This document shows, piece after piece, positions 26,753 through 34,932 of a stretch of DNA of 64,000 nt. Within the stretch, counting starts at the first letter, position 1. Every line of letters starts with the position of its first letter. The translations under genes and the position numbers were made by a program. Below the pieces are notes generated by a model, which was not told where the DNA came from, did no database searches, and saw only the letters and a list, made by a program, of their open reading frames with translations. The DNA comes from Flavobacteriales bacterium (lineage in GTDB: Bacteria; Bacteroidota; Bacteroidia; Flavobacteriales_D; Crocinitomicaceae): assembly GCA_947463385.1 (NCBI GenBank), contig CANHSL010000001.1:1-64000 (forward strand), given 5' to 3'.

Positions 26753-27514
26753 ATGTCGAACAAAGAGCGTATTGTACTGTCTTTTATTCTCTCCATGGCA
26801 TCCATTATTTTCCCAGTGATGGCCCTTGTGATTGTAAATAATGACCGGTATGTGCACGTTGAGCCATTTTTTACGCCAGACATCGAGTTAATCGAAACGG
26901 AACGAGAGATTTTAGTTGATCCCTCCGAGCTGTTTATTAATCAAAGTGAGGAAGACCTAAAGAATTTGGTGCGTAATCAAGCGGACGAAAGACCCATTTC
27001 TCGAGACGATTATTCGCAAAATGAACCAACGGGAGATCCGTATGAACGCATCAAGGCCTATGAGCAAGAGTTATTTTCTGAGGCAGGAGGTGATAAGGAG
27101 CGCGCAAAGTTAAAGACTGAAATGGATCAGCGGAAACAACAACCGACCAAAACAGGAAATGGGAATAAGAATCCCGGAAAAACAGAATCCACCTCAAGCA
27201 ATCAGTATGCTGGCGATGTTATGGTTGAATTTAAACTCGAGGGCCGTTCCGCATTTGAAAATAACCTCTGGTATGTGCGAAACCCGGGTTACACCTGTGG
27301 ATATGGGTCTTCCGGTAAAGTAGTGGTAACTATTAAAGTAGATAAAGGGGGTAGGGTAATAGATGCCCATTACGATGCGTCAAACAGCAGTGGCGCCAAT
27401 GAGTGTATGATCGAGCAATCGGTGCGTTATGCCAAAAAATCGAGGTTTAATTTCAAGGATTCTTCACCCGTACAACAAAGCGGCAAAATCATTTATAAAT
27501 TCGTTGCACAATAA
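26753..27514 (+). CDS. TonB C-terminal domain-like protein
   Basis: A 253-residue protein with one N-terminal membrane helix (about residues 8-28), a long acidic and then Lys/Gln/Gly-rich linker to residue 150, and a C-terminal region (GKVVVTIKVDKGGRVIDAHY, then ECMIEQSVRYAKKSRFNF) that has the beta-beta-alpha-beta pattern and GxVV-I--D--G-V motif of TonB energy transducers. Such proteins pass proton-motive energy to outer-membrane receptors. The linker lacks the usual Pro-Lys repeats and no ExbBD genes are nearby, so it may be a TonB-like protein with a different partner, perhaps the WG-repeat protein just upstream. Confidence 0.75.
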   Translation: MSNKERIVLSFILSMASIIFPVMALVIVNNDRYVHVEPFFTPDIELIETEREILVDPSELFINQSEEDLKNLVRNQADERPISRDDYSQNEPTGDPYERIKAYEQELFSEAGGDKERAKLKTEMDQRKQQPTKTGNGNKNPGKTESTSSNQYAGDVMVEFKLEGRSAFENNLWYVRNPGYTCGYGSSGKVVVTIKVDKGGRVIDAHYDASNSSGANECMIEQSVRYAKKSRFNFKDSSPVQQSGKIIYKFVAQ

Positions 27515-27551
27515 AAAGATTAAATTTTAATCATTTGTATTGATTATTTTT

Positions 27552-27559
27552 TAATTTTG
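27552..27559 (+). promoter_or_regulatory. TAnnTTTG promoter box for HTH/S24 regulator
   Basis: TAATTTTG matches the -7 consensus and ends 15 nt before ATG 27575. A TTTG lies 14 nt further upstream, closer than the usual -33 spacing. Confidence 0.45.
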
Positions 27560-27574
27560 TGTAAAATCGTGTTT

Positions 27575-28369
27575 ATGTTAATTGGAGAAAATATTAAAAT
27601 TCTTAGGAAAAGAAAAGGTAAATCGCAAGAGGAAGTTGCTGTTGCCTTGGGCTTGAATCGCTCAACATACAGTGGGTATGAAAATAACATTGCTCAACCT
27701 AATCTGGAAAACGTGTTACAGATTAGCACCTATTATGGCTTATCGATCGAAGAGCTCATTACCAAAGATTTCTCCACATTTAAAGAAGTAGATTGGCGCA
27801 TACTGACGGAGCGTGCAGAGCACCGTATGAAGGGGTCTGAACTTCGGATTTTAGCTTCAATTGTTAGCCTGAATAATGATGAACTTATTGAGGTAATTCC
27901 AGAAAAAGCAAGTGCCGGATATACCTCAGGTTTTGCAGACCCGGAATTTTTTACAGATTTCCCTACCTTGAGTTTGCCATTTCTTTCAAAGAATAAAAAG
28001 TATAGAGCCTTTCCAATTCAAGGCGATTCCATGCCGCCGGTAAGTCAAGGTTCAATCGTGGTGGGAGAGTTTATTCAAGACTGGACCTCAATGAAAAATG
28101 AAGAACAATACATCCTGGTTACAAAATCGGAAGGGATCGTTTTTAAAACGGTGGGACGGAGTCCGGAAAAGCCAGGTTTGCTTACCCTTATTTCAACCAA
28201 TTTGAATTATCAACCGTATGAAATTCCGTTTTCAGAACTTTTAGAGGCATGGAAATTTGTCTGTTACATTAGCCGAGAATTACCTGAAATCGTTCCTGAT
28301 GATCAAAGCATTCTAAATTCCATTCGTACCCTTCAAATGGATGTTAAGCAATTACTTCATAGAAAATAA
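27575..28369 (+). CDS. XRE-family regulator with S24 (LexA/CI-like) domain
   Basis: About 264 residues. The N-terminal Cro/CI helix-turn-helix is at about residues 5-58 (KILRKRKGKSQEEVAVALGLNR, then TYSGYENNIAQPN). A linker with a putative cleavage region follows, and then an S24 peptidase-like domain with the catalytic Ser in QGDSMPPVSQG and the Lys in GIVFKTVG. LexA/CI-type proteins cut themselves under stress; the SAGYTSG stretch before the S24 core resembles the Ala-Gly cleavage site, so self-cleavage is plausible. I use ATG 27575; a TTG six codons earlier falls in the promoter box. Not obviously part of a prophage; the next gene is thrS. Confidence 0.85.
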   Translation: MLIGENIKILRKRKGKSQEEVAVALGLNRSTYSGYENNIAQPNLENVLQISTYYGLSIEELITKDFSTFKEVDWRILTERAEHRMKGSELRILASIVSLNNDELIEVIPEKASAGYTSGFADPEFFTDFPTLSLPFLSKNKKYRAFPIQGDSMPPVSQGSIVVGEFIQDWTSMKNEEQYILVTKSEGIVFKTVGRSPEKPGLLTLISTNLNYQPYEIPFSELLEAWKFVCYISRELPEIVPDDQSILNSIRTLQMDVKQLLHRK

Positions 28370-28404
28370 GTGCTTAATCGCATAGTTTTCCCCCTTGATT
28401 TCAC

Positions 28405-28412
28405 TACTTTTG
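28405..28412 (+). promoter_or_regulatory. TAnnTTTG promoter box for thrS operon
   Basis: TACTTTTG ends 9 nt before the thrS ATG and is an exact -7 consensus match; it would drive thrS-infC-rpmI-rplT with a very short leader. Confidence 0.55.
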
Positions 28413-28421
28413 TAGTCGATT

Positions 28422-30371
28422 ATGGAAGGAATTATTAAAGTTATTTTACCCGATGGTTCACAGCGTGAATATCCTGTGGGTAGTACCGCATTGGACGTTG
28501 CTACAAGTATTTCTGAAGGCCTAGCTAGAAATGTGTTGGCAGCTAAAGTTAATGGAACGGTTCAAGATGCCATGAGTGTTTTACCCGCTCAAAGTGAACT
28601 TCAATTGCTAACATGGAATGATGCAGAAGGGAAATCCACCATGTGGCACTCTTCGGCACACCTCATGGCCGAGGCCTTAGAATTTCATTTCCCAGGCGTT
28701 AAATTAGCCATTGGACCGCCTATTGCGAATGGATTTTATTACGACGTTGATTTTTTAGAACATTCATTCACCGAGAAGGATCTAGAAAAAGTAGAGGCTA
28801 AAATGAAAGAATTAGCCAAGCAAAAGAATCCATTTATCCGTCAAGACGTTTCTAAACAAGATGCCCTAGCGTATTTTACAGAAAAACAAGATCCCTACAA
28901 ACTGGAATTAATATCGGAATTAGAAGACGGTACAATTACGTTTTATACACAAGGTAATTTTACTGATTTATGCCGTGGTCCACACATCCCGGACACGGGG
29001 CACATCAAAGCCGTGAAGTTATTGTCTATTGCCGGAGCGTATTGGAGAGGAGATGAGAAAAATAAGCAGCTTACGCGAATTTATGGAATTACCTTCCCGA
29101 AAAATGCTGAACTCACCGAATACTTGGAGCGCCTAGAGGAAGCAAAGAAACGTGACCATAGAAAACTTGGTAAGGAATTAGAATTGTTTACCTTTTCTCA
29201 AAAAGTAGGACAGGGATTGCCGATGTGGTTGCCGAAAGGTGCGGCATTAAGAGATCGCCTAGAGCAATTCTTGAAACGTGCACAAAAAGCGGCAGGATAT
29301 CAGCAGGTGATTACACCACACATCGGGAACAAAGCCCTTTATGTTACATCTGGACACTACGAGAAATATGGAGCAGACTCCTTTCAGCCTATCCGTACTC
29401 CAGACCCGGATGAGGAATTCTATTTAAAACCAATGAATTGTCCGCACCATTGCGAAATCTTTAAATCTAAACCGCGGTCATATAAAGAATTACCCACCCG
29501 TTTTGCAGAATTCGGTACAGTTTATCGATACGAGCAATCCGGTGAATTACATGGATTAACCCGCGTTCGTGGGTTTACACAAGACGATGCACATATATTT
29601 TGTACGCCGGAACAAGTGAAGGATGAATTCAAGAAAGTAATAGACATCGTTCTGTACGTGTTAAAAACCTTGGATTTCAATAACTTTAAAGCACAGATTT
29701 CCTTGCGTGATAAAGAGAATCGCGCCAAGTATATCGGGAGCGAAGAAAATTGGGTACGTGCAGAACAAGCAATTATCGAAGCAACGGAGGAAATGAATCT
29801 TTCTACGTTTGTAGCTTATGGTGAAGCCGCCTTTTATGGTCCTAAATTGGATTTCATGGTACAAGACGCCTTGGGAAGAGAATGGCAGTTAGGTACCATT
29901 CAGGTGGATTACAACCTTCCTGAACGCTTCGAATTGGAGTATATCGGTGCGGACAATCAAAAACACCGTCCAGTAATGATTCACCGTGCACCTTTTGGTT
30001 CCATGGAACGCTTTGTTGCTGTACTGATTGAGCACTGTGCGGGAGATTTCCCACTTTGGTTAACTTCTGATCAATTTGTGATACTTCCAGTGTCCGAGAA
30101 ATATAACGACTATGCGCAAAAAGTTTTAGAATTGCTAAATAATTCCGATATTCGCGGACTCGTAGACGAGCGGAATGAAAAAGTAGGGAAGAAAATACGA
30201 GACGCAGAGTTAAGCAAATACCCATTTATGCTTATTGTTGGGGAGAAAGAGGCAGAATCAAATTCGATTTCTGTACGTCAACGAGGTAAAGGGGATTTAG
30301 GGACTTTAAGTCCGGAATCATTTGCTGCGCTTGTGCAGAACGAAATGGAACGAGAATTAGCAAAGAATTAA
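28422..30371 (+). CDS. thrS: Threonyl-tRNA synthetase
   Basis: A 649-residue class II synthetase with the full domain set: TGS (residues 1-62), the editing domain with [11 protein letters not shown], the catalytic core with the zinc ligands around [10 protein letters not shown], class II motif 2 as [21 protein letters not shown] with TQDDAHIFC following, motif 3 as [11 protein letters not shown], and the C-terminal anticodon-binding domain. It charges tRNA-Thr in the cytoplasm. It leads the conserved thrS-infC-rpmI-rplT unit. The leader is too short (9 nt after the promoter box) for an E. coli-like operator. Confidence 0.98.
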   Translation: MEGIIKVILPDGSQREYPVGSTALDVATSISEGLARNVLAAKVNGTVQDAMSVLPAQSELQLLTWNDAEGKSTMWHSSAHLMAEALEFHFPGVKLAIGPPIANGFYYDVDFLEHSFTEKDLEKVEAKMKELAKQKNPFIRQDVSKQDALAYFTEKQDPYKLELISELEDGTITFYTQGNFTDLCRGPHIPDTGHIKAVKLLSIAGAYWRGDEKNKQLTRIYGITFPKNAELTEYLERLEEAKKRDHRKLGKELELFTFSQKVGQGLPMWLPKGAALRDRLEQFLKRAQKAAGYQQVITPHIGNKALYVTSGHYEKYGADSFQPIRTPDPDEEFYLKPMNCPHHCEIFKSKPRSYKELPTRFAEFGTVYRYEQSGELHGLTRVRGFTQDDAHIFCTPEQVKDEFKKVIDIVLYVLKTLDFNNFKAQISLRDKENRAKYIGSEENWVRAEQAIIEATEEMNLSTFVAYGEAAFYGPKLDFMVQDALGREWQLGTIQVDYNLPERFELEYIGADNQKHRPVMIHRAPFGSMERFVAVLIEHCAGDFPLWLTSDQFVILPVSEKYNDYAQKVLELLNNSDIRGLVDERNEKVGKKIRDAELSKYPFMLIVGEKEAESNSISVRQRGKGDLGTLSPESFAALVQNEMERELAKN

Positions 30372-30391
30372 TAGCATATTTAAATCACTGA

Positions 30392-30934
30392 ATGAGAAGA
30401 AACGCAAGGCCGGTAAGAAAAGTTGAAGAAGCACAACATCGCATCAACGATAAAATTACATCCGCTGAAATACGATTAGTTATTGAAGGTCAAGAGCCCC
30501 AAGTAATGAAACTATCCGCAGCCTTGGCTTTAGCAGATCAACAAGAACTCGATTTAGTTGAGATTTCTCCGAAAGCGGTTCCACCAGTGTGTAAAATCAT
30601 GGACTATGCGAAGTTCATGTACACACAAAAGCGGAAACAAAAGGAGCTTAAGGCGAAGCAAAGTAAAATTGTGGTTAAGGAAATTCGGTTTGGTCCGAAC
30701 ACGGATGACCATGACTTTAACTTCAAATTAGCGCACGCTAGAAAGTTCTTGGAAGAAGGCAGTAAGGTGAAAGCCTATGTATTCTTTAGAGGGAGAACGA
30801 TTGTATTTAAGGACCGTGGCGAGATTTTGTTATTGAAATTTGCTCAAGAACTTGCAGATGTTGGTATTGTAGAACAGCTGCCAAAATTAGAAGGAAAGAA
30901 AATGATCTTAATGATCAATTCGAAAAAGAAATAA
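30392..30934 (+). CDS. infC: Translation initiation factor IF-3
   Basis: A 180-residue IF-3 with the N-terminal domain ([14 protein letters not shown], then [19 protein letters not shown]), a lysine-rich linker helix and the C-terminal ribosome-binding domain ([21 protein letters not shown], then [11 protein letters not shown]). It keeps 30S subunits free and checks start-codon pairing. It begins with an ordinary ATG, unlike E. coli infC with its autoregulatory AUU, so that feedback mode is not expected here. It lies 20 nt after thrS. Confidence 0.98.
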   Translation: MRRNARPVRKVEEAQHRINDKITSAEIRLVIEGQEPQVMKLSAALALADQQELDLVEISPKAVPPVCKIMDYAKFMYTQKRKQKELKAKQSKIVVKEIRFGPNTDDHDFNFKLAHARKFLEEGSKVKAYVFFRGRTIVFKDRGEILLLKFAQELADVGIVEQLPKLEGKKMILMINSKKK

Positions 30935-30968
30935 AGAAGCTAATAGTTAATGTTTAAATTGTAGAACA

Positions 30969-31166
30969 ATGCCTAAAATGAAAACAAAATCCAGTGCGAA
31001 GAAGCGATTCACGATTACTGGTAGTGGTAAAATTAAGCGTAAACACGCGTTTAAAAGCCACATTTTGACGAAAATGGCTACAAAGCGCAAGCGTAATTTA
31101 ACCCATGCTGGATTGGTACATGAGTCCGATGTAGCGAATGTTAAATTGCAACTTTGCATGAAGTAG
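30969..31166 (+). CDS. rpmI: 50S ribosomal protein L35
   Basis: A 65-residue, strongly basic protein beginning [14 protein letters not shown], with the L35 hallmark [14 protein letters not shown]. It is an intrinsic large-subunit protein. The 34-nt spacer after infC and the position before rplT are conserved in bacteria. Confidence 0.98.
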   Translation: MPKMKTKSSAKKRFTITGSGKIKRKHAFKSHILTKMATKRKRNLTHAGLVHESDVANVKLQLCMK

Positions 31167-31253
31167 TTGTTGGTTTAATTAATGTTTAACCCGATACCCA
31201 GAATCCAAGCCCACTGAAACAGCGTGGCTCTGTGTCTCAAAAAAAATTAAAGT
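31167..31253 (+). promoter_or_regulatory. rpmI-rplT spacer with hairpin, possible L20 leader
   Basis: The 87-nt spacer is long for this compact operon. It contains an imperfect hairpin at 31208-31229 (AGCCCAC pairing with GTGGCT around a 9-nt loop, one bulged C), followed by an A-rich stretch up to the rplT ATG. In other phyla L20 represses its own operon through leader RNA structures; a similar role here is inference only. Confidence 0.3.
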
Positions 31254-31601
31254 ATGCCTAGATCAGTAAATCACGTAGCGTCAAGAGCTAAGAAAAAGAA
31301 CTTGATGAAATTGGCCAAAGGTTATTATGGCCGTAGAAAAAATGTTTGGACCGTCGCTAAAAATGCAATCGAAAAAGGATTGTTATATGCGTACTCTGGA
31401 CGTAAACAAAAGAAAAGAAATTATCGTTCACTTTGGATCGTGCGTATCAATGCAGGGGCTCGTCAACACGGAATGAGCTATTCTCACTTTATGGGATTAG
31501 TTAATAAAAGTGAAATGACCTTGAACCGCAAAGTACTCGCGGATTTGGCAATGAACCATCCAACTGCATTTAAAGCAGTGGTTGATGCCGTTAAAAAGTA
31601 A
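31254..31601 (+). CDS. rplT: 50S ribosomal protein L20
   Basis: A 115-residue basic protein starting [15 protein letters not shown], with the conserved [13 protein letters not shown] and [21 protein letters not shown] segments. L20 is needed early in 50S assembly and in many bacteria represses its own operon. It is the last gene of the thrS unit and is followed by a clear intrinsic terminator. Confidence 0.98.
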   Translation: MPRSVNHVASRAKKKNLMKLAKGYYGRRKNVWTVAKNAIEKGLLYAYSGRKQKKRNYRSLWIVRINAGARQHGMSYSHFMGLVNKSEMTLNRKVLADLAMNHPTAFKAVVDAVKK

Positions 31602-31625
31602 ATAAATCCTTTTAACTATTAGCAG

Positions 31626-31653
31626 AAGCCATTAGATTTCTAATGGCTTTTTT
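31626..31653 (+). terminator. Intrinsic terminator after rplT
   Basis: A perfect 10-bp stem (AAGCCATTAG / CTAATGGCTT) with a 4-nt loop is followed by a run of T. It ends the thrS-infC-rpmI-rplT transcript. Confidence 0.9.
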
Positions 31654-31660
31654 ATTTTTG
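31653..31660 (+). promoter_or_regulatory. TAnnTTTG box for the Gfo/Idh gene
   Basis: TATTTTTG lies directly behind the rplT terminator's T-run and ends 9 nt before ATG 31670. Terminator and promoter are thus head to tail with no gap. Confidence 0.45.
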
Positions 31661-31669
31661 TATTACTAA

Positions 31670-32644
31670 ATGCACATGATACGAATCGGATTATTTGGTA
31701 TTGGACACCTTGGTAAAATTCACTTGAAAATTTTAAAAGGACTTCCTCAATATTTTGAACTTGTTGGCATACATGACATTGACCGGAATGCCGGTTTAGC
31801 GGTTCAAGAAGAGTTTAATATTCCCTATTTTGAATACGCCGACGAGCTCATTCAACGGGTTGATGCCTTGGATATAGTCACGCCAACGCCCTTTCATTTT
31901 GAGTTAGCATTCAAAGCGATTCAACAAAATAAACATGTGTTTATTGAGAAACCTGTTACTCAAACCTTGAGCGAAAGTTCCGCCTTATTGGATTTAGCTG
32001 CGCAAAGAAAATCTAAAATACAAGTTGGACACGTGGAGCGTTTTAACCCAGCGTTTGTTGCTGCCCAACCTTTATTGCATAAACCAGACTTCATTGAAAC
32101 GCATCGCTTAGCCCAATTTAATCCCAGAGGAACAGATGTTCCTGTGGTGCTGGATTTAATGATTCATGACTTGGATATTATTCTGCATGTGGTTAATTCT
32201 CCAGTAAAACATGTCTCCGCATCCGGTGTAGCGGTCGTAAGCGATAGCCACGATATTACGAATGCACGGATCGAATTCGAAAACGGTACGGTTGCCAACC
32301 TTACCGCCAGTAGAATCTCACTTAAAAACATGCGTAAATCGCGGTTCTTTCAACGAGACGCATACGTTGGAATTGATTTCTTGAATAAAAGCATTGAGGT
32401 GGTTCGCCTTGAAGGCCTTGAAGGACCCGCTGATCCCTATGATATGATTCTGGATTTAGGGAATGGAAAGGCTCCAAAGAAATTAAGCATTGATTCTCCA
32501 AAAGTTTTCCCTACCAATGCCATTGAAGAAGAACTAAAAGAATTTGCCTTGGGAATTACGAATGAGACTCAGATTTCCGTGGATTTGAAGGCAGGACATG
32601 AGGCCTTAAAAGTGGCGTATCAAATACTAGATTTAATTCAATAA
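31670..32644 (+). CDS. Gfo/Idh/MocA family oxidoreductase
   Basis: A 324-residue NAD(P)-dependent dehydrogenase. The Rossmann motif is GLFGIGHLGKIHL at the N-terminus, the catalytic Lys is in VFIEKPVTQT near residue 95, and the second family block VGHVERFNPAF follows. Family members oxidise or epimerise sugars or their nucleotide forms. ATG 31670 or the ATG two codons later could be used. Its neighbours are a lipoprotein and a polyprenyl sugar transferase, which fits surface-polysaccharide work, but the substrate is unknown. Confidence 0.88.
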   Translation: MHMIRIGLFGIGHLGKIHLKILKGLPQYFELVGIHDIDRNAGLAVQEEFNIPYFEYADELIQRVDALDIVTPTPFHFELAFKAIQQNKHVFIEKPVTQTLSESSALLDLAAQRKSKIQVGHVERFNPAFVAAQPLLHKPDFIETHRLAQFNPRGTDVPVVLDLMIHDLDIILHVVNSPVKHVSASGVAVVSDSHDITNARIEFENGTVANLTASRISLKNMRKSRFFQRDAYVGIDFLNKSIEVVRLEGLEGPADPYDMILDLGNGKAPKKLSIDSPKVFPTNAIEEELKEFALGITNETQISVDLKAGHEALKVAYQILDLIQ

Positions 32645-32650
32645 AATAAA

Positions 32651-33547
32651 ATGGAATTTCCTACGTTTTTGCCACGCATGGATTTCAAAAACTTCGTTTT
32701 TGTCGGATTAGTTCTCTTGTTGCAAGGATGTGTAAAAAACAATCCGGATCCTTCATGGCTCTATATTGATAAATGGTCCTTGGTCGCGAATCCTGAGTTG
32801 AGTGGGGCTGAGGGGGAGTTAAGTCATTCGCTAACAGAAGCTTGGGTCTATGTGAACGATCAATGTGTTGGTGTTTTTGAACTTCCAGTTAAGATTCCCC
32901 TAGTTAAATCTGGAAATGTTGATATTAAAGTATATCCGGGTGTTCGGGTTAATGGAATTGCCGCAACAAAGAAAATTTATCCCTTTTGTTCCGTCTATTC
33001 AGCGAACCTTACACTTACTCAAAATCAAACGGTATCGATTTCTCCGCTCACAAAATATGTTTCAAATTCCCAGTTCATTATTGAGGACTTTGAAGGAGCA
33101 AATGTGATGCTCGAGAACGATCCCAATACCTCCATGGCTAATTTTGTGTTAGATAATACCGATTTACAACCATTCAACGGAAACACGTATGCCAAAGTCG
33201 ACCTGAATTCAACCGATTCAATTTGGGTAGCTTATACGACGTTTGGGTCGTACCTTCCGCGGGGTAAGGAAGTTTACCTTGAAATTGATTACTATACCAC
33301 TAATCGGGTGGTCACTAGCCTTCTTGCAATTTCTCCAAGTGGACTTAAAAAGAATCCAAATATTCAGTTGAATAAATCCACCCCGGAAACAGTGAAATGG
33401 AAGAAAATGTATATCGAACTTCGAGAACTCATTGGGGCTTCCGAAGCAAGTGCCTATTTTGATCATGGGTTCGAAGCGTGGAAAGAATCTTCACTTCCGA
33501 ATACAGAAATTAGAATTGATAATATAAAGGTTGTCTACATGCCATGA
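32651..33547 (+). CDS. Hypothetical lipoprotein
   Basis: A 298-residue protein with a lipobox (VLLLQGC, Cys27), so it is likely anchored in the envelope. The mature region has beta-rich stretches: an early domain resembling a PEGA/carboxypeptidase-like module (EAWVYVNDQCVGVFELPVKIPLVKSG), then a carbohydrate-binding-like jelly-roll segment (FIIEDFEGAN to the C-terminal EIRIDNIKVVY). No catalytic residues stand out. The start may be the internal Met10. The stop overlaps the sugar transferase start by 4 nt, so the two are translationally coupled. Confidence 0.7.
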   Translation: MEFPTFLPRMDFKNFVFVGLVLLLQGCVKNNPDPSWLYIDKWSLVANPELSGAEGELSHSLTEAWVYVNDQCVGVFELPVKIPLVKSGNVDIKVYPGVRVNGIAATKKIYPFCSVYSANLTLTQNQTVSISPLTKYVSNSQFIIEDFEGANVMLENDPNTSMANFVLDNTDLQPFNGNTYAKVDLNSTDSIWVAYTTFGSYLPRGKEVYLEIDYYTTNRVVTSLLAISPSGLKKNPNIQLNKSTPETVKWKKMYIELRELIGASEASAYFDHGFEAWKESSLPNTEIRIDNIKVVYMP

Positions 33548-34932
33548 AGCGATATTGGGCGTTGAGTTTGTTGGTGTTGGATGTGCTTGCGGCAATGATT
33601 GCATGGTTCATTTTTTACGTGACAAGGGCAACTTGGCTCGAGCACAAAATGTTTATTCCCAACAGTACATTTTATTTAGGGATTAGCCTGGTACCAATTG
33701 CCTATATCCTCTTTTACTACTTACAAGGAACCTACTTAAATGTACGAAGACTCTATCGACTTAAAATCATTCAACATACCTTATTTGCAAGTATAATCGG
33801 CTCCGTGTTAATTTTCTTTGTCCTCTTGTTGGATGATGATGTATTAAGTTACCGAGACTATTATTATTCCTTCAGTGTACTCTTTCTAAGTCATTTTTTT
33901 ATAACCTTGATTCCAAGATTAAGCCTAGTTACCTTGATGATTCATCGACTACGCCAAGCAGGAAATGGGTTTTCAACGGTTATAATCGGTGGCAGTGAAC
34001 GCGCCTTACATGTATTCAAAGAACTTGACATGCAACAATATAACGTCAATGCGTTCATTGGCTACGTAAACGTAAACGGTTCCGATCACGCATTGCAACC
34101 CGAAATGCCTTACTTGGGTCACGTTACGAGCCTTGAGGAAATTCTGGCTGAACATCACGTAGATGAAGTTATTGTGGCTATTGAAAGTTCCGACCATGAC
34201 CGACTCCATAAGATCCTTGTAAAAATCAACGACTTAAGAATAATTGTTAAAGTGCTTCCCGATATGTACGAGCTATTGAGTGGCTCCTTAAAAATGACCA
34301 ATATTTATGGTGCACTTTTCGTTGAACTGAATCGTGATGTGATGCCCCTCTGGCAACAGGCAATCAAACGATTTATGGATATTTCACTTTCCATAATCGC
34401 AATTCTCGTATTGCTTCCGCTTTATTTGATTGCTGCCGTGCTGGTTAAGTTTAGTTCTCCCGGACCTATTTTCTTTCTTCAAGAACGCATCGGACTCAAT
34501 AACAAACCCTTCCAAATTATAAAATTCCGTACGATGTATGTGAATTCAGAGGCAAATGGCCCACAGCTTTCCTCCTCGAATGATGCGCGTATTACACCTA
34601 TTGGTCGCTTCATGCGAAAAACAAGGTTGGATGAATTCCCGCAATTTGTTAATGTGATTCTTGGCCACATGTCCTTGGTTGGTCCCCGTCCTGAGCGACA
34701 ATTCTATATTGATCAAATCGTTCAACATGAACCGCAATATGTGCTGCTGAATCGTGTACGCCCCGGCATTACTTCGTGGGGACAAGTGAAATATGGCTAC
34801 GCTGAGAATGTAGAACAAATGCTTGATCGTATGAAGTATGATTTGCTTTACATCAATAACCGGAGCATTGCCCTTGATTTAAAAATTCTGTTCTACACGG
34901 TGGCCATTGTCGTCAAGGCCAAGGGGAAGTAA
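33544..34932 (+). CDS. Undecaprenyl-phosphate sugar-1-phosphate transferase (polyprenyl glycosylphosphotransferase)
   Basis: A 462-residue enzyme of the WcaJ/PglC superfamily. Four N-terminal helices (about residues 5-120) and a Rossmann-like CoA-binding-type domain precede the C-terminal catalytic bacterial sugar transferase domain with KRFMDISLSIIAILVLLPL, SPGPIFFLQERIGLN, FKIIKFRTM-type FQIIKFRTM, and LVGPRPERQFY. It transfers a sugar phosphate to undecaprenyl phosphate, starting a surface or exopolysaccharide. No glycan assembly cluster is adjacent, so it probably feeds a pathway encoded elsewhere. It abuts the next convergent gene with no gap. Confidence 0.92.
   Translation: MKRYWALSLLVLDVLAAMIAWFIFYVTRATWLEHKMFIPNSTFYLGISLVPIAYILFYYLQGTYLNVRRLYRLKIIQHTLFASIIGSVLIFFVLLLDDDVLSYRDYYYSFSVLFLSHFFITLIPRLSLVTLMIHRLRQAGNGFSTVIIGGSERALHVFKELDMQQYNVNAFIGYVNVNGSDHALQPEMPYLGHVTSLEEILAEHHVDEVIVAIESSDHDRLHKILVKINDLRIIVKVLPDMYELLSGSLKMTNIYGALFVELNRDVMPLWQQAIKRFMDISLSIIAILVLLPLYLIAAVLVKFSSPGPIFFLQERIGLNNKPFQIIKFRTMYVNSEANGPQLSSSNDARITPIGRFMRKTRLDEFPQFVNVILGHMSLVGPRPERQFYIDQIVQHEPQYVLLNRVRPGITSWGQVKYGYAENVEQMLDRMKYDLLYINNRSIALDLKILFYTVAIVVKAKGK

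Noticed and set aside
27575-28369. HTH/S24 regulator as a prophage repressor
   Set aside because: No phage genes, integrase or attachment repeats nearby; neighbours are chromosomal housekeeping genes.
29854-30225. A 123-residue frame antisense to thrS
   Set aside because: thrS is unmistakable here; the antisense frame has no family features.
28422-30371. E. coli-type autoregulatory operator in front of thrS
   Set aside because: The promoter box is 9 nt from the ATG, so there is no leader RNA to hold it.
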